From positions 3,342-67,341 of the forward strand of contig JAEYRD010000103.1 in assembly GCA_023435725.1 (NCBI GenBank): a DNA stretch of 64,000 nt, read 5' to 3'. This DNA is from Pseudomonadota bacterium (GTDB lineage: Bacteria; Pseudomonadota; Alphaproteobacteria; Rhizobiales; Xanthobacteraceae). The notes below the pieces were generated by a model. It saw only the letters and a program-made list of their open reading frames with translations. It did no database searches and was not told the origin of the DNA. The translations under genes were made by a program, and so were the position numbers. Shown here in pieces: positions 8,889-18,339 of the stretch; the first letter of the stretch is position 1; each line of letters opens with the position of its first letter.

Positions 8889-9959
8889 TTGAAGCTCTTT
8901 GTCTGCCAGGCCTGCCGCAACGTCCTCTATTTCGAAAACCGCGCCTGCGAACGCTGCGGCCACCGGGTCGCCTTCCAGCCGGAGAAGGAGACGATGTCGG
9001 CGATCGAGCCCGACGGGGAGGCCTGGAGGACGCCGGCCGACATGGGCGGAAGTCGCATGCTGTGCCGCAACGCCGGGTACGACGCCTGCAACTGGCTGAC
9101 GGATGCGGGCGATACCACCGGTTATTGCCGAGCCTGCCGCCACAACGGGACAGTGCCGAACCTGTCCGATCCGATTCAACTCGCCGGCTGGCGCGAGCTA
9201 GAGGTGGCGAAGCACCGGCTGTTCTATTCGCTGATTCGCTGGAAGCTGCCGCTCCAGACCCGGCACGAGAATCCCGAACACGGGCTCATCTTCAATTTCC
9301 TCGCCGACGATCCGAACAGCGGGCAGAAGGTCATGACCGGTCACGACAACGGCCTGATCACGATCGCGCTCACCGAGGCCGACGACATCGAGCGCGAGCG
9401 GCGCAGGCTGGAGATGGGCGAGCCCTACCGGACGCTGCTCGGGCATTTCCGCCACGAGGCCGGGCACTATTTCTGGGATGTGCTGGTGCGCGATGGCGGC
9501 AAGCTGGAGGAATGCCGTGCGGTATTCGGCGACGACTCGGCCGATTACGGTCAAGCCTTGCAGTGCCATTATGCCGGAGGCGCGCCCCCGGACTGGCAGC
9601 AGAACTATGTTTCCGCCTACGCCACGGCACATCCATTGGAGGACTTCGCCGAGACCTGGGCGCATTATCTCCACATCGTCGACGCCCTGGAGATGGCCGC
9701 CGAGTTCGGTATGGAGGTGCGCCCCAAGGTCGATCGCGACGGGGAGTTGACGGCGCATATCCGTTTCAACCCCTACGAGACGAGGGACGTCGAGGCGCTG
9801 GTCAACGCATGGCTGCCCTTCACCTTCGCCATGAACAGCGTCAACCGCGCCATGGGGCTGCGCGACCTCTATCCCTTCATCCTGTCGCCGGCCGTGGTCG
9901 CCAAACTGGGCTTTGTTCATAGCCTCGTGCGGGACGTGGCCTCGGCCAGCAAGCCGTAG
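8889..9959 (+). CDS. Putative zinc-binding peptidase with N-terminal zinc ribbon
   Basis: This is a 356-aa protein. Cys6, Cys9, Cys20 and Cys23 form an N-terminal rubredoxin-like zinc ribbon, and a second Cys group lies near residues 58-85 (C..NAGYDAC and YCRAC). The HEAGH motif at about residues 189-193 (RHEAGHYFWD) is a typical metallopeptidase helix, with later acidic and His residues in DFAETWAHYLH. This matches the widespread putative zinc-binding metallopeptidase family (COG4307 type), whose biological role is unclear. It is a stand-alone gene. Confidence 0.85.
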   Translation: MKLFVCQACRNVLYFENRACERCGHRVAFQPEKETMSAIEPDGEAWRTPADMGGSRMLCRNAGYDACNWLTDAGDTTGYCRACRHNGTVPNLSDPIQLAGWRELEVAKHRLFYSLIRWKLPLQTRHENPEHGLIFNFLADDPNSGQKVMTGHDNGLITIALTEADDIERERRRLEMGEPYRTLLGHFRHEAGHYFWDVLVRDGGKLEECRAVFGDDSADYGQALQCHYAGGAPPDWQQNYVSAYATAHPLEDFAETWAHYLHIVDALEMAAEFGMEVRPKVDRDGELTAHIRFNPYETRDVEALVNAWLPFTFAMNSVNRAMGLRDLYPFILSPAVVAKLGFVHSLVRDVASASKP

Positions 9960-10135
9960 GCCGTCCCCGGGGGATCGGCGGGCCCGTTTCGGTCTTACGC
10001 TGGTACGCCAGAGGGCCCGGATTTAGACCGTTGCCTCCGGCCCATTTTGATGTACCACGGGAGCCACACGGCCCGTCCCCCCATAGGCTCCAGGCCAGGG
10101 AAGGGTCCCGCCCAAGGTCGAGACTCAAGAAAAGC

Positions 10136-12151
10136 ATGTTCAAACGCATTCTGATCGCCAATCGCGGCGAAATCGCCTGCCGGGTCATCAAGACCGCTCG
10201 CCGCATGGGAATTCAGACGGTTGCGGTCTATTCCGAGGCCGATCGCGACGCCCTGCATGTCGAGATGGCCGACGAGGCCGTCCTGATCGGCCCGCCGGCC
10301 GCGGCCGAGAGCTACCTTTTGATCGACAAGATCGTCGAGGCCTGCCGCAAGACGGGCGCGGAAGCCGTGCATCCCGGCTACGGCTTCCTGTCCGAGCGTG
10401 AGGCGTTTCCACGCGCGCTGGAGGCGGCCGGCATCGTCTTCATCGGACCGAACCCCGGCGCGATCGCCGCGATGGGCGACAAGATCGAATCCAAGAAGGC
10501 GGCCGCGAAGGCCAAGGTCTCGACCGTGCCGGGCTATCTCGGCGTCATCGAGGATGACAAGCACGCGGTCCGCATTGACGACGAGATCGGCTATCCCGTG
10601 ATGATCAAGGCCTCCGCCGGCGGCGGCGGCAAGGGCATGCGCATTGCGCATTCGAAGGCCGAAGTGGCCGAAGGCTTCAATCTCGCCAAGGCCGAGGCCA
10701 AGGCCTCGTTCGGCGATGACCGCGTCTTCGTCGAAAAGTTCATCGTCGATCCCCGCCACATCGAGATCCAGGTGCTGGGCGACAAGCATGGCAACGTGAT
10801 CTATCTCGGCGAGCGCGAATGCTCGATCCAGTGCCGCAATCAGAAGGTCATCGAGGAAGCGCCGTCGCCGCTGCTCGATGAAGCCACCCGCCGCAAGATG
10901 GGCGAGCAGGCTGTCGCGCTGGCCAAGGCCGTGAACTACGATTCCGCCGGCACCGTCGAGTTCGTGGCCGGGCAGGACAAGAGCTTCTATTTCCTGGAGA
11001 TGAACACGCGCCTCCAGGTCGAACATCCCGTCACCGAGCTCGTCACCGGCATCGACCTCGTCGAGCAGATGATCCGCGTCGCCGCTGGCGAGAAGCTCGC
11101 GCTGACCCAGAAGGACGTGACGCTGACCGGCTGGGCGGTGGAATCGCGGCTCTATGCCGAAGATCCCTTCCGCAACTTCCTGCCCTCGATCGGACGGTTG
11201 GTGAAGTATCGTCCACCGGCCGAGCAGAGCAAGGACGGCATCACCGTGCGCAACGACACCGGCGTGCAGGAGGGCGGCGAGATCTCGATCCATTACGATC
11301 CGATGATCGCAAAGCTCGTCACGCATGCGCCATCGCGCGCGGCCGCGATCGAGGCGCAGGCGACCGCGCTCGACGCCTTCTACGTCGACGGCATCCGTCA
11401 CAACATCCCGTTCCTGTCGGCGCTGATGAGCCATCCGCGCTGGCGCGAGGGGCGGCTCTCGACAGGCTTCATCGCGGAGGAATTCCCGCGCGGCTTTGCG
11501 CCGCGCACGGCCGAGGGCGAGATCGCCCGCCGTATCGCCGCGGTCGGCGCCTTCATCGACCACGTGCTGGGCGAGCGCAAGCGGCAGATCTCGGGCCAGA
11601 TGGGCGGCCGCGTCGTGCAGCGCGAGCGGCGCCGCGCGGTCTGGCTCGACCGTCAGGAGATCTTGCTCGAGGTCGCGCGCGAGGAGGACGCGATCACGAT
11701 CCGCTTCATCGATGCCGACGGCAAGGCCGGCAATGCGCATCTGCTGCAATCGCCATGGAAGCCGGGCGATCCGGTCTGGCAGGGCACCATCGACGGCCAT
11801 TTCGTCGCGGTGCAGGCGCGCCCGATCGCCAACGGCGTCCGCCTCGCGCATCAGGGCGTCGAGGTGCCGGTCTATGTCTGGACCGAAACGGAGGCGACAT
11901 CCGCGCGGCTGATGCCGGTCACCACGGCGTCCGACACCGGCAAGAAGCTGCTCTGCCCGATGCCCGGCCTCGTGGTCTCGATCGCGGTGATCGAGGGGCA
12001 GGAGGTCAAGGCCGGCGAGACGCTCGCGGTCGTCGAAGCCATGAAGATGCAGAACGTGCTTCGCGCCGAGCAGGACGGCACGGTGAAGAAGATCCACGCC
12101 AGCGCCGGCGCGACGCTTGCGGTGGACGCGCTGATTTTGGAGTTTGCGTAA
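10136..12151 (+). CDS. Acetyl/propionyl/methylcrotonyl-CoA carboxylase, biotin-carboxylase (alpha) subunit
   Basis: The start at ATG 10136 (MFKRILIANRGEIA) is chosen because family members begin exactly there. The 671-aa protein has the biotin carboxylase domain (RILIANRGEIACR, the ATP-grasp glycine loop KASAGGGGKGM, EMNTRLQVEHPVTE), a middle BT-like region, and a C-terminal biotinyl domain with the lysine in VEAMKMQN. It carboxylates biotin with ATP and bicarbonate for a separate carboxyltransferase. No beta subunit is adjacent, so the acyl-CoA substrate (propionyl, methylcrotonyl or acetyl) cannot be fixed. Confidence 0.93.
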   Translation: MFKRILIANRGEIACRVIKTARRMGIQTVAVYSEADRDALHVEMADEAVLIGPPAAAESYLLIDKIVEACRKTGAEAVHPGYGFLSEREAFPRALEAAGIVFIGPNPGAIAAMGDKIESKKAAAKAKVSTVPGYLGVIEDDKHAVRIDDEIGYPVMIKASAGGGGKGMRIAHSKAEVAEGFNLAKAEAKASFGDDRVFVEKFIVDPRHIEIQVLGDKHGNVIYLGERECSIQCRNQKVIEEAPSPLLDEATRRKMGEQAVALAKAVNYDSAGTVEFVAGQDKSFYFLEMNTRLQVEHPVTELVTGIDLVEQMIRVAAGEKLALTQKDVTLTGWAVESRLYAEDPFRNFLPSIGRLVKYRPPAEQSKDGITVRNDTGVQEGGEISIHYDPMIAKLVTHAPSRAAAIEAQATALDAFYVDGIRHNIPFLSALMSHPRWREGRLSTGFIAEEFPRGFAPRTAEGEIARRIAAVGAFIDHVLGERKRQISGQMGGRVVQRERRRAVWLDRQEILLEVAREEDAITIRFIDADGKAGNAHLLQSPWKPGDPVWQGTIDGHFVAVQARPIANGVRLAHQGVEVPVYVWTETEATSARLMPVTTASDTGKKLLCPMPGLVVSIAVIEGQEVKAGETLAVVEAMKMQNVLRAEQDGTVKKIHASAGATLAVDALILEFA

Positions 12152-12187
12152 GGGTCTAAGTGAGGCTCTCGACGGGCCCCACCAACG

Positions 12188-12307
12188 CCGTCATTGCGAG
12201 GAGCTCGCGACAAAATTGCAGGGCAATTTTGTGCTGAAGCGACGAAGCAATCCAGAAATGTCACCTCGGAGACAGCCTGGATTGCTTCGCTTCGCTCGCA
12301 ATGACGG
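12188..12307. repeat. Interspersed palindromic intergenic repeat, copy 2, with internal palindrome
   Basis: This has the same CCGTCATTGCGAGGAG ... CGCTCGCAATGACGG framework as 6065-6152, but with about 32 extra bases. The extra segment is itself a perfect hairpin, ACAAAATTGC-agg-GCAATTTTGT (12210-12232). The whole lies between the carboxylase and the oxaloacetate decarboxylase-like gene. It is a longer subtype or a repeat nested in a repeat. Confidence 0.85.
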
Positions 12308-12347
12308 GGTATGCTGCGGCGGTGTTGCAATCATCGAGACATCAACC

Positions 12348-13214
12348 ATGGCCTTTCGTTCCCGCCGCGAGAAACTGCGATCGATCCTGTCAGGGTCGGC
12401 CTGCGTCCATCCGGGCTCGGTTTACGACGCCATCTCGATCCGCATAGCCGAGGATCTCGGCTTCCCGCTCGGCATGTTCGGCGGTTCTGTCGCCTCGCTC
12501 GCGGTGCTCGGCGACCCTGATATCACGCTGATCACGCTCACCGAACTCGCCGAACAGATGCGGCGGATGTCGCGTGCGGCGGCACTTCCTGTGCTGGTCG
12601 ATGCCGATCACGGCTATGGCAATGCGCTTAACGTGCGTCGCACGGTGCAGGAGCTGGAGGCGGCGGGCGCCGCCGGTCTCACCATCGAGGATACGCTGCT
12701 GCCGGCCGCCTTCGGCGAAGCAAAGGCGCAGCTGATTTCGCTGGAGGAGGGCGTCGGCAAGATGAAGGCGGCGCTCGACGGCCGAGGCGATCCCTCGCTC
12801 GTCATCATGGGCCGCACCGGCGCGGCCTCCATCACCTCCATCGAGGATGCGATTCGTCGCGCGAAGGCCTATGAGACGGCCGGCGTCGATGCGCTGTTCT
12901 TCACCGGCATCAAATCGCGTGCCGAGCTCGAGGCAATCGCGGCCGCCACGCGTCTGCCGATCGTGCTAGGCGGCGCGCCGGATGAATTGAATGCGATCGA
13001 CTATCTCGCGAGCCAGCGCGTGCGCATCGCGCTCCAGGGCCATGCGCCGATCGCGGCTGCCACGCAGGCCGTCTACGAGACGCAGAAGGCGTTGCGCGAA
13101 GGTACGTCGCCCAAGAACCTCAAGGGCCTTGCCTCGTTGGATTTGACCAACCGCGTCATGCGCGAGGCCGAGGTGAAAGCGCGCAGCGCCGATGTCCTGG
13201 GACTAAGGAAATGA
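12348..13214 (+). CDS. Isocitrate lyase/PEP mutase superfamily protein, oxaloacetate decarboxylase-like
   Basis: The start at ATG 12348 (MAFRSRREKLRSIL) is preferred; the longer in-frame extension runs into the palindromic repeat. The 288-aa product has the superfamily barrel: PGSVYDAISIRIAE early, the Mg-binding VDADHGYGN, then TIEDTLLP and IMGRTGA. It lacks the KKCGH-type catalytic loop of isocitrate lyases. It most resembles the oxaloacetate decarboxylase branch (PA4872-like), which cleaves alpha-keto acids. Its stop codon overlaps the acylphosphatase start, indicating translational coupling. Confidence 0.85.
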   Translation: MAFRSRREKLRSILSGSACVHPGSVYDAISIRIAEDLGFPLGMFGGSVASLAVLGDPDITLITLTELAEQMRRMSRAAALPVLVDADHGYGNALNVRRTVQELEAAGAAGLTIEDTLLPAAFGEAKAQLISLEEGVGKMKAALDGRGDPSLVIMGRTGAASITSIEDAIRRAKAYETAGVDALFFTGIKSRAELEAIAAATRLPIVLGGAPDELNAIDYLASQRVRIALQGHAPIAAATQAVYETQKALREGTSPKNLKGLASLDLTNRVMREAEVKARSADVLGLRK

Positions 13215-13510
13215 GCCGGGCGATCCTCCAGGTCATGATCCGCGGTCGCGTGCAGGGCGTCGGCTATCGGGCCTGGGTCGAATACCAGGCGACGACGAGC
13301 GGCCTCGAAGGCTGGGTCCGCAATCGCCGCGACGGCAGCGTCGAGGCGCTGTTTGCAGGCGCGCCGAAGCACGTCGCCGACATGGTCGCGCTGTGCCGGC
13401 ACGGCCCGCCGTCCTCGCGCGTGGACAGCGTGACCAGCGAGACCGCCAGCGTGGACGAGCTGAATTTGCGTAGGGCAGGGGAAGCGTTCTCGGTCCTGCC
13501 GACGGCTTGA
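13211..13510 (+). CDS. acyP: Acylphosphatase
   Basis: This is a 99-aa protein of the usual acylphosphatase length. It contains the diagnostic RGRVQGVGYRAWV segment, whose Arg is the phosphate-binding residue, and GWVRNRRDGSVEALFAG, whose Asn is the catalytic one. It hydrolyses carboxyl-phosphate bonds in small metabolites. The ATG overlaps the stop of the preceding gene (ATGA), so the two are cotranslated. Confidence 0.95.
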   Translation: MSRAILQVMIRGRVQGVGYRAWVEYQATTSGLEGWVRNRRDGSVEALFAGAPKHVADMVALCRHGPPSSRVDSVTSETASVDELNLRRAGEAFSVLPTA

Positions 13511-13575
13511 GAGCCCAGCCTCTCCGCGCAGACAGTGCGCTCCCTCGCCCCGTTCTTACGGGGAGAGGTGAACAG

Positions 13576-15096
13576 TCACCGCGCCAGCTTGGCAATTGCC
13601 TCGCTGAGCTCGTGGATTTCGTAGGGCTTGCGCAGGATCGCGAAATCGCCGCGCACTCCGGCGGCGACGTCGCTGTAGCCGGTGGCGAGCAGGATGGGCA
13701 GGCCGGGGCGGATCCGGCGCAGATGATGGGCGAGGCTGAGGCCGTCCATCTTTCCGGGCATGACGATGTCCGAGAACACGAAGTCGACGCCGTTCTTCTC
13801 GATTTCGCGCAATGCCGCCTCGGCATCGGCGACCCGGCGCACGTCGTAGCCGAGCTGCTCCAGAAGACCGATACTGACGAGGGCAACGTCGGGATTGTCC
13901 TCGACCAGCAGCACCGTGCCGCTGCCGCGGAACGGCATTTCTCCCGCCGTCTCCCGCGATGGCGCGTCGTCTCCGCGCGGCAGGAGGATGGTGAAGGTCG
14001 TGCCCTTGCCGAGCTCGCTTGCGACCTTCACCGTGCCGCCGGCCTGGTGGGCGAAGCCGTGCACCTGTGAGAGGCCGAGGCCGGTGCCTTTGCCGATCGG
14101 CTTGGTCGTGAAGAACGGCTCGAAGATCTTGTCGAGGACGTCGCCGGGAATGCCAAGCCCGGTATCGGCGATGCTGATCGCGAGGAAGTCGCCGGCGAGG
14201 GGCGGCTCGTCGAGCACCGTATTGCGCGCCCCGATCGTCACCGCGCCGCCGTCCGGCATCGCATCGCGCGCGTTGATGACGAGGTTGAGCAGCGCGGTCT
14301 CGAGCTCGGAGACGTCGGCCGTGATCGACCAGGCGTCGGGTTCGATGTCGAGGGCGAGGCGCACGGCACTGCCGACGCCGGCGTCGAGCACCTCGCGGAT
14401 CGAAGCGATGCGCTCGGCAAAATTGATCGCCTGCGGGTTGACGCTCTGTCGCCGCGCAAAGGTGAGGAGCTGGTTGGTCAGCGCGGCGCCGCGCTTGGTT
14501 GCCGTCTCGATCGCGGACATGGCGCGCTCGACCTTGTCGTCGTCGGTGGCGCTCTTCTTCAGGATATGCAGGCTGCCGCTGATGATCATCAACAGATTGT
14601 TGAAATCATGGGCGATGCCGCCTGTGAGCTGGCCGAGTGCATCGAACTTCTGCGACTCGGCGAGCTGCTTCTGCATCGCCTCGAGCTTGAGCTCGGCATT
14701 GCGCCGTTCGGTGATGTCGCGGGTGATCTTGGCGAAGCCGACCAGCTCGCCACCCTCGTAGATCGGATCGATCACCACGCTGGCCCAGAAGAATGTGCCG
14801 TCCTTGCGGACGCGCCAGCCTTCCTCCTCGTAGCGGCCCTTTTCGCGGGCGATGCCGAGCGCCCGGGCGGGCTTGCCATTGGCGCGGTCGGTCTCGGTGT
14901 AGAAGCGGGAAAAGTGCTGGCCGAGGATCTCCCTGGGCGAATAGCCCTTGATGCGTTCGCCGCCGATGTTCCAGCTGGTGATGATCCCGCTGGGATCGAG
15001 CATGTAGAGGGCGTAGTCGGCAACCCCTTCAACCAGCAGCCGGAAACTGCGCTCGCTTTCGAACAAGTCTCTCTGCTGACTGAATTTTTTCGTCAT
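13576..15096 (-). CDS. PAS hybrid sensor histidine kinase with receiver domain
   Basis: The start MTKKFSQQRD at 15094-15096 is preferred. The longer open frame reads low-complexity sequence over the LysR gene end. The protein of about 506 aa has one PAS/PAC unit (about 15-130), the phosphoacceptor helix with His163 in GGIAHDFNN, an ATPase domain (NLVINARDAM, DTGLGIPG, GTGLGLS) and a C-terminal receiver whose acceptor Asp lies in VFSDIVMPG. It has the same architecture as the kinase at 6184-8661 and is likely a distant paralogue. No partner regulator is adjacent. Confidence 0.92.
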   Translation of the reverse strand: MTKKFSQQRDLFESERSFRLLVEGVADYALYMLDPSGIITSWNIGGERIKGYSPREILGQHFSRFYTETDRANGKPARALGIAREKGRYEEEGWRVRKDGTFFWASVVIDPIYEGGELVGFAKITRDITERRNAELKLEAMQKQLAESQKFDALGQLTGGIAHDFNNLLMIISGSLHILKKSATDDDKVERAMSAIETATKRGAALTNQLLTFARRQSVNPQAINFAERIASIREVLDAGVGSAVRLALDIEPDAWSITADVSELETALLNLVINARDAMPDGGAVTIGARNTVLDEPPLAGDFLAISIADTGLGIPGDVLDKIFEPFFTTKPIGKGTGLGLSQVHGFAHQAGGTVKVASELGKGTTFTILLPRGDDAPSRETAGEMPFRGSGTVLLVEDNPDVALVSIGLLEQLGYDVRRVADAEAALREIEKNGVDFVFSDIVMPGKMDGLSLAHHLRRIRPGLPILLATGYSDVAAGVRGDFAILRKPYEIHELSEAIAKLAR

Positions 15097-15239
15097 TCCT
15101 GGACCCCGCCTCGACGGTGGCAAACGCCCGGTGGGTGGTTTGGTTCCTGCCTCTGGGAAGTTTTTAGGCAAATATCGGGAACAGTATGCAAGTCCCGGAC
15201 GTCCAAAGCGTTTCGCGAAGACGGGTGTCCCGTTGTCCG

Positions 15240-16094
15240 TCAAGTCGGCGCCAGGCTCCGGAACGTCGCGGCAACCGCCCGCAATGCTGCCAGCTTGGCG
15301 GGATCGCTGATCTTCGAATGCAGCATCACCTTCGAACTGCCGAGCTTCGGCAGTCTGTGGGCAGGTCCGAGGTCGACCAGGCTCGCCGGCGCGATCCGCC
15401 GCGCAAGCGGTGCGATCGCGAGTCCGGCAAGCGCAGCCGCGACCACCGCTGTGACACCGCCGCCGACAAAACGTTCGCGCCAGGCGAGGCCGGCCTTGTC
15501 CAGCGCGCGCACGGCAATGGCGCGAACCCCGCAAGGCGGGGCAAGCGTCGCGAGCGGCAGCGGCTCGCCCTTCGGCAGGGCGAAGCGTCGTGACGCGAAC
15601 CAGCCGAACTCATCCTCGGCGAGCCTTTCGCCGCCGCGCCGGCTGCCTTCCTGGCGGACGATCACCGCATCCAACCGCCCCGCGTCGTAGGCGTCCTGCA
15701 TCTCGCGCGAGAAGCCGATGGTGACGGCGAGGGTGAGGTTTGAGGACATCGCATGCAGCCGTTCGAGCAGCGGCACCAGTTCAGGGCCGGCGGCGTGATC
15801 GGAGATGCCGAGCGAGAGCGATTGTGCGGCCGGTGCCTCGCCCGACAGCGCGCGGTCATGCGCCGCGATCAGCGCCCGGGCGCGATCGAGGAACGCCGCG
15901 CCGTCGGATGTGAGACGGACTGCGCGCGGCGAGCGCTCGACGAGACGCCTTCCGAGCAGCGTCTCCAAACGCTGGAGTTTCAGGCTGACGGCCGCCTGCG
16001 TCGTGCCGAGCGCCTCAGCGGCGCGCGTAAAGCTCTGGAGGTCGGCGACCAGCAGGAAGGCCTGGACGGTGGCGATGTCGAGCGCGGCTTTCAT
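15240..16094 (-). CDS. LysR family transcriptional regulator
   Basis: This 284-aa protein has an N-terminal winged helix-turn-helix (FTRAAEALGTTQAAVSLKLQRLE at about residues 22-44, the LysR signature) and a periplasmic-binding-fold effector domain with a typical GVRAIAVRALD core. It is divergent from the tautomerase gene at 16208, which it probably controls. The AT-rich region between them contains ATAGTTATCACTGATATC, a plausible though imperfect LysR site. Confidence 0.9.
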   Translation of the reverse strand: MKAALDIATVQAFLLVADLQSFTRAAEALGTTQAAVSLKLQRLETLLGRRLVERSPRAVRLTSDGAAFLDRARALIAAHDRALSGEAPAAQSLSLGISDHAAGPELVPLLERLHAMSSNLTLAVTIGFSREMQDAYDAGRLDAVIVRQEGSRRGGERLAEDEFGWFASRRFALPKGEPLPLATLAPPCGVRAIAVRALDKAGLAWRERFVGGGVTAVVAAALAGLAIAPLARRIAPASLVDLGPAHRLPKLGSSKVMLHSKISDPAKLAALRAVAATFRSLAPT

Positions 16095-16207
16095 TATGGA
16101 TAGTTATCACTGATATCAATAGAGATAAGATAGCAAAATGATCAGGAGAAATCTAGCTTCTCACCAACGCCGCGCAAACTCTGCGCGACATTCCTGGGAG
16201 AACGACC

Positions 16208-16630
16208 ATGCCCCTGATCACCGTGTCCTACAGCAGCGCCCGCCAGTCGCCCTCGCTGAAGGCCGACATCGCGAACGCCGTGTCCGAGCTTACCGCAGAG
16301 ATCCTGCACAAGGACCCCAAAGTCACCGCCATCATCGTGAAATCGGTCGATGCCGCTGACTGGTTCGCCGGCGGCAAGTCGCTCGCCGAACAGAAGCTCG
16401 CGAGCTACTGGATCGACATCCACGTCACCGAAGGCACCAACACCAAGGACGAGAAGGCGGCCTATCTCGCCGCCATGTTCAAGCGCATGGCCGGGATTTT
16501 GGGCCCGCTGCATCCCGAGACCTACCTGCATGTCGACGAGGTCAAGGGTGATGCCTACGGCTTTGGCGGCCTGACCCAGGAGCGGCGCTACATCGCCGGC
16601 AAGCTCGAGGTTTCGCTGCAGGCGGCGTGA
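16208..16630 (+). CDS. Tautomerase family protein
   Basis: This 140-aa protein begins MPLITVSYS, so after Met removal Pro1 would be the catalytic base typical of the 4-oxalocrotonate tautomerase superfamily. The length suits a fused two-unit tautomerase rather than the 62-aa minimal form. It is divergent from the LysR gene and followed by a strong hairpin. Its substrate is unknown; small alpha-keto acids or aromatic breakdown products are typical. Confidence 0.85.
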   Translation: MPLITVSYSSARQSPSLKADIANAVSELTAEILHKDPKVTAIIVKSVDAADWFAGGKSLAEQKLASYWIDIHVTEGTNTKDEKAAYLAAMFKRMAGILGPLHPETYLHVDEVKGDAYGFGGLTQERRYIAGKLEVSLQAA

Positions 16631-16635
16631 TGCGG

Positions 16636-16669
16636 CAAGCCGCGGGTGAACGATCTCACCCGCGGCTTG
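16636..16669. terminator. Hairpin between convergent genes, probable bidirectional terminator
   Basis: CAAGCCGCGGGTGA and TCACCCGCGGCTTG form a perfect 14-bp stem around a 6-nt loop. It lies in the 60-nt gap between the tautomerase gene (forward) and the DnaB-C-like gene (reverse). There is no strong T-run. Confidence 0.6.
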
Positions 16670-16690
16670 AGCCTGTTGCAGCGTCGATCG

Positions 16691-17404
16691 TCAGCCCGCT
16701 ATCCGGAACTGAACTTCAGCCTTGTTCAGGAAACACGTCTTGTCGAACAGCGTCAGGTCCAGCGGGTTTGGCAGCCTGACATCATCGAGATCGGGGCAGG
16801 CCTTGATCGACGGATCGTAGGAACGGTCGATCTGCGAGATGAAGACGACGATCAGGCCCTTGTCGCGTGCGAAGGATTTCAGCGCGCGCACCTGAACGGT
16901 CAGCTCGGGGTTTTCCCGCCTCTGGTCGAGCAGTTGCAGATAGTCGACCACCACCATAGAGCCGCGAGGCACTGCCGCCATTCGCTTGACGATGTAGTCG
17001 GCGCTGATGGCATCCGAGCAGTCGACGTCGAACAGTTTGTCGAACTGCACCGGATCCGCGCCGATCGCGCGCAGGCGATCCAGGACATCTCTCTCGGTAT
17101 ATTCGAGCGAGAAGAACGCAGCGCGATGGCCTGACCGCATCGCCTCGACGGCAAGTTCGAGGCTCATCAGTGTCTTGCCCTGACCGGGACGGGCTCCGAC
17201 CAGCACGAGGTCACCCGGCCGGAATTGCGGAAACAGCCGATTGGCCGGTGTCACTGCAGCGGCTTTCGCCGCGAGCATGCTCCAGACGGAAAAACCTTCC
17301 GTCGCGGCCACGCGGTCAAGCGCGTCGTGGAGCGGGATGCCTTCCTTGCGGGACAGGCGCTTCGCCTTGCGCTTCAGATGATAGATTGGCGCAGACAACT
17401 TCAT
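16691..17404 (-). CDS. DnaB C-terminal-like RecA-fold ATPase
   Basis: The start MKLSAPIYHL at 17402-17404 has GGGAGC about 8 nt upstream and is preferred over the ORF start 33 nt earlier. The 237-aa product has Walker A VGARPGQGKT near residue 70, Walker B MVVVDYLQLLD near residue 150 and a downstream VVFISQID sensor. This is the DnaB/RadA-type core without the DnaB N-terminal domain. Short stand-alone versions are common in rhizobia, with no settled function. No replication genes are adjacent. Confidence 0.85.
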   Translation of the reverse strand: MKLSAPIYHLKRKAKRLSRKEGIPLHDALDRVAATEGFSVWSMLAAKAAAVTPANRLFPQFRPGDLVLVGARPGQGKTLMSLELAVEAMRSGHRAAFFSLEYTERDVLDRLRAIGADPVQFDKLFDVDCSDAISADYIVKRMAAVPRGSMVVVDYLQLLDQRRENPELTVQVRALKSFARDKGLIVVFISQIDRSYDPSIKACPDLDDVRLPNPLDLTLFDKTCFLNKAEVQFRIAG

Positions 17405-17601
17405 CGAGAGAAGCTCCCATTGCGAGCAGAAGCGCAATCCCTCCTTATGCCTGGCGCTCGAACAGTCGGCCCAATGATCAATCGCCCGGCATGATCTGTA
17501 CTTTCCCGGCGGAGGGGGGAGGCGTGGGCGGCACCGGAATCAAGCATAGCTCATTCCGCGTCAGCGGAGAACGAGTGAGGCAGGTAGCGCTGCAGAAAAG
17601 G

Positions 17602-18339
17602 CTAGGCGACCGCGTCCGCCGCCAGCGCGCGGGTCGGCCCGAACAATTCTTCGAACGCCTGCCTGAGTGCGATGTCGACGTCGGCCATCGTCACGATCTG
17701 GCCGAGGTCGACCAGCGAGGTGACGCCATAGCGGGGATCGGCGACGCCGCAGGGTACGATGCCGGCGAAATGTGAAAGCTCGGGCTCGACATTGATGGCG
17801 ATGCCGTGGAACGACACCCAGCGCTTCAGCCGCACGCCGATCGCCGCGATCTTGTCCTCATGCTCGGGCCCCTTGTCAGGCCGCTTCACCCAGACGCCGA
17901 CCCGGTCCTCGCGCCGCTCGCCGCGGACGTTGAAGGCGGCAAGGGTACGGAGGATCAACTCCTCCAGGCTGGCGACATAGGCCCGCACATCGGGTCGGCG
18001 CCGCTTGAGGTCGAGCATGACATAGGCCACCCGCTGGCCCGGGCCGTGATAGGTGAGCTGGCCGCCGCGCCCGGTGGCGAAGGTCGGGAATCGGGGATCG
18101 AGCAGGTCGGAGGCCTTGCCCGAGGTGCCGGAGGTGTAGAGCGGGGGGTGCTCGAGCAGCCAGACCAGCTCCGGGGCCTCGCCTGCCGCAATCGCCGCGA
18201 CTCGCGCCTCCATGGCAGCCACCGCGTCCGGATAGGGCACGGGGGCGTCTGAAATCCGCCATTCCACCGGCGCGCCGGCGGAGGCGGAAAACGGCGTCAA
18301 ATCGAGCTCTTGGCGGGGGTTTTGAGGTGAATTAACCAT
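17602..18339 (-). CDS. lipB: Octanoyl-[acyl-carrier-protein]:protein N-octanoyltransferase LipB
   Basis: This 245-aa protein carries the LipB landmarks. TGRGGQLTYHGPGQ lies near residue 90. KIAAIGVRLKRWVSFHG contains the conserved lysine. IVPCG contains the acyl-thioester Cys. It moves octanoyl groups from ACP to lipoyl domains for lipoate synthesis. Its start codon touches the start of the divergent FliN-type gene, leaving almost no intergenic space, so the two promoters must lie inside coding sequence. Confidence 0.95.
   Translation of the reverse strand: MVNSPQNPRQELDLTPFSASAGAPVEWRISDAPVPYPDAVAAMEARVAAIAAGEAPELVWLLEHPPLYTSGTSGKASDLLDPRFPTFATGRGGQLTYHGPGQRVAYVMLDLKRRRPDVRAYVASLEELILRTLAAFNVRGERREDRVGVWVKRPDKGPEHEDKIAAIGVRLKRWVSFHGIAINVEPELSHFAGIVPCGVADPRYGVTSLVDLGQIVTMADVDIALRQAFEELFGPTRALAADAVA

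Noticed and set aside
9995..12097. 700-aa reverse frame over the biotin carboxylase gene
   Set aside because: Antisense shadow, rich in His, Asp, Arg and Leu, with no domain; the forward carboxylase motifs are complete.
6065..12307. CRISPR array from the repeated CGTCATTGCGAG units
   Set aside because: Only two dispersed palindromic copies 6 kb apart, no regular spacers and no cas genes.
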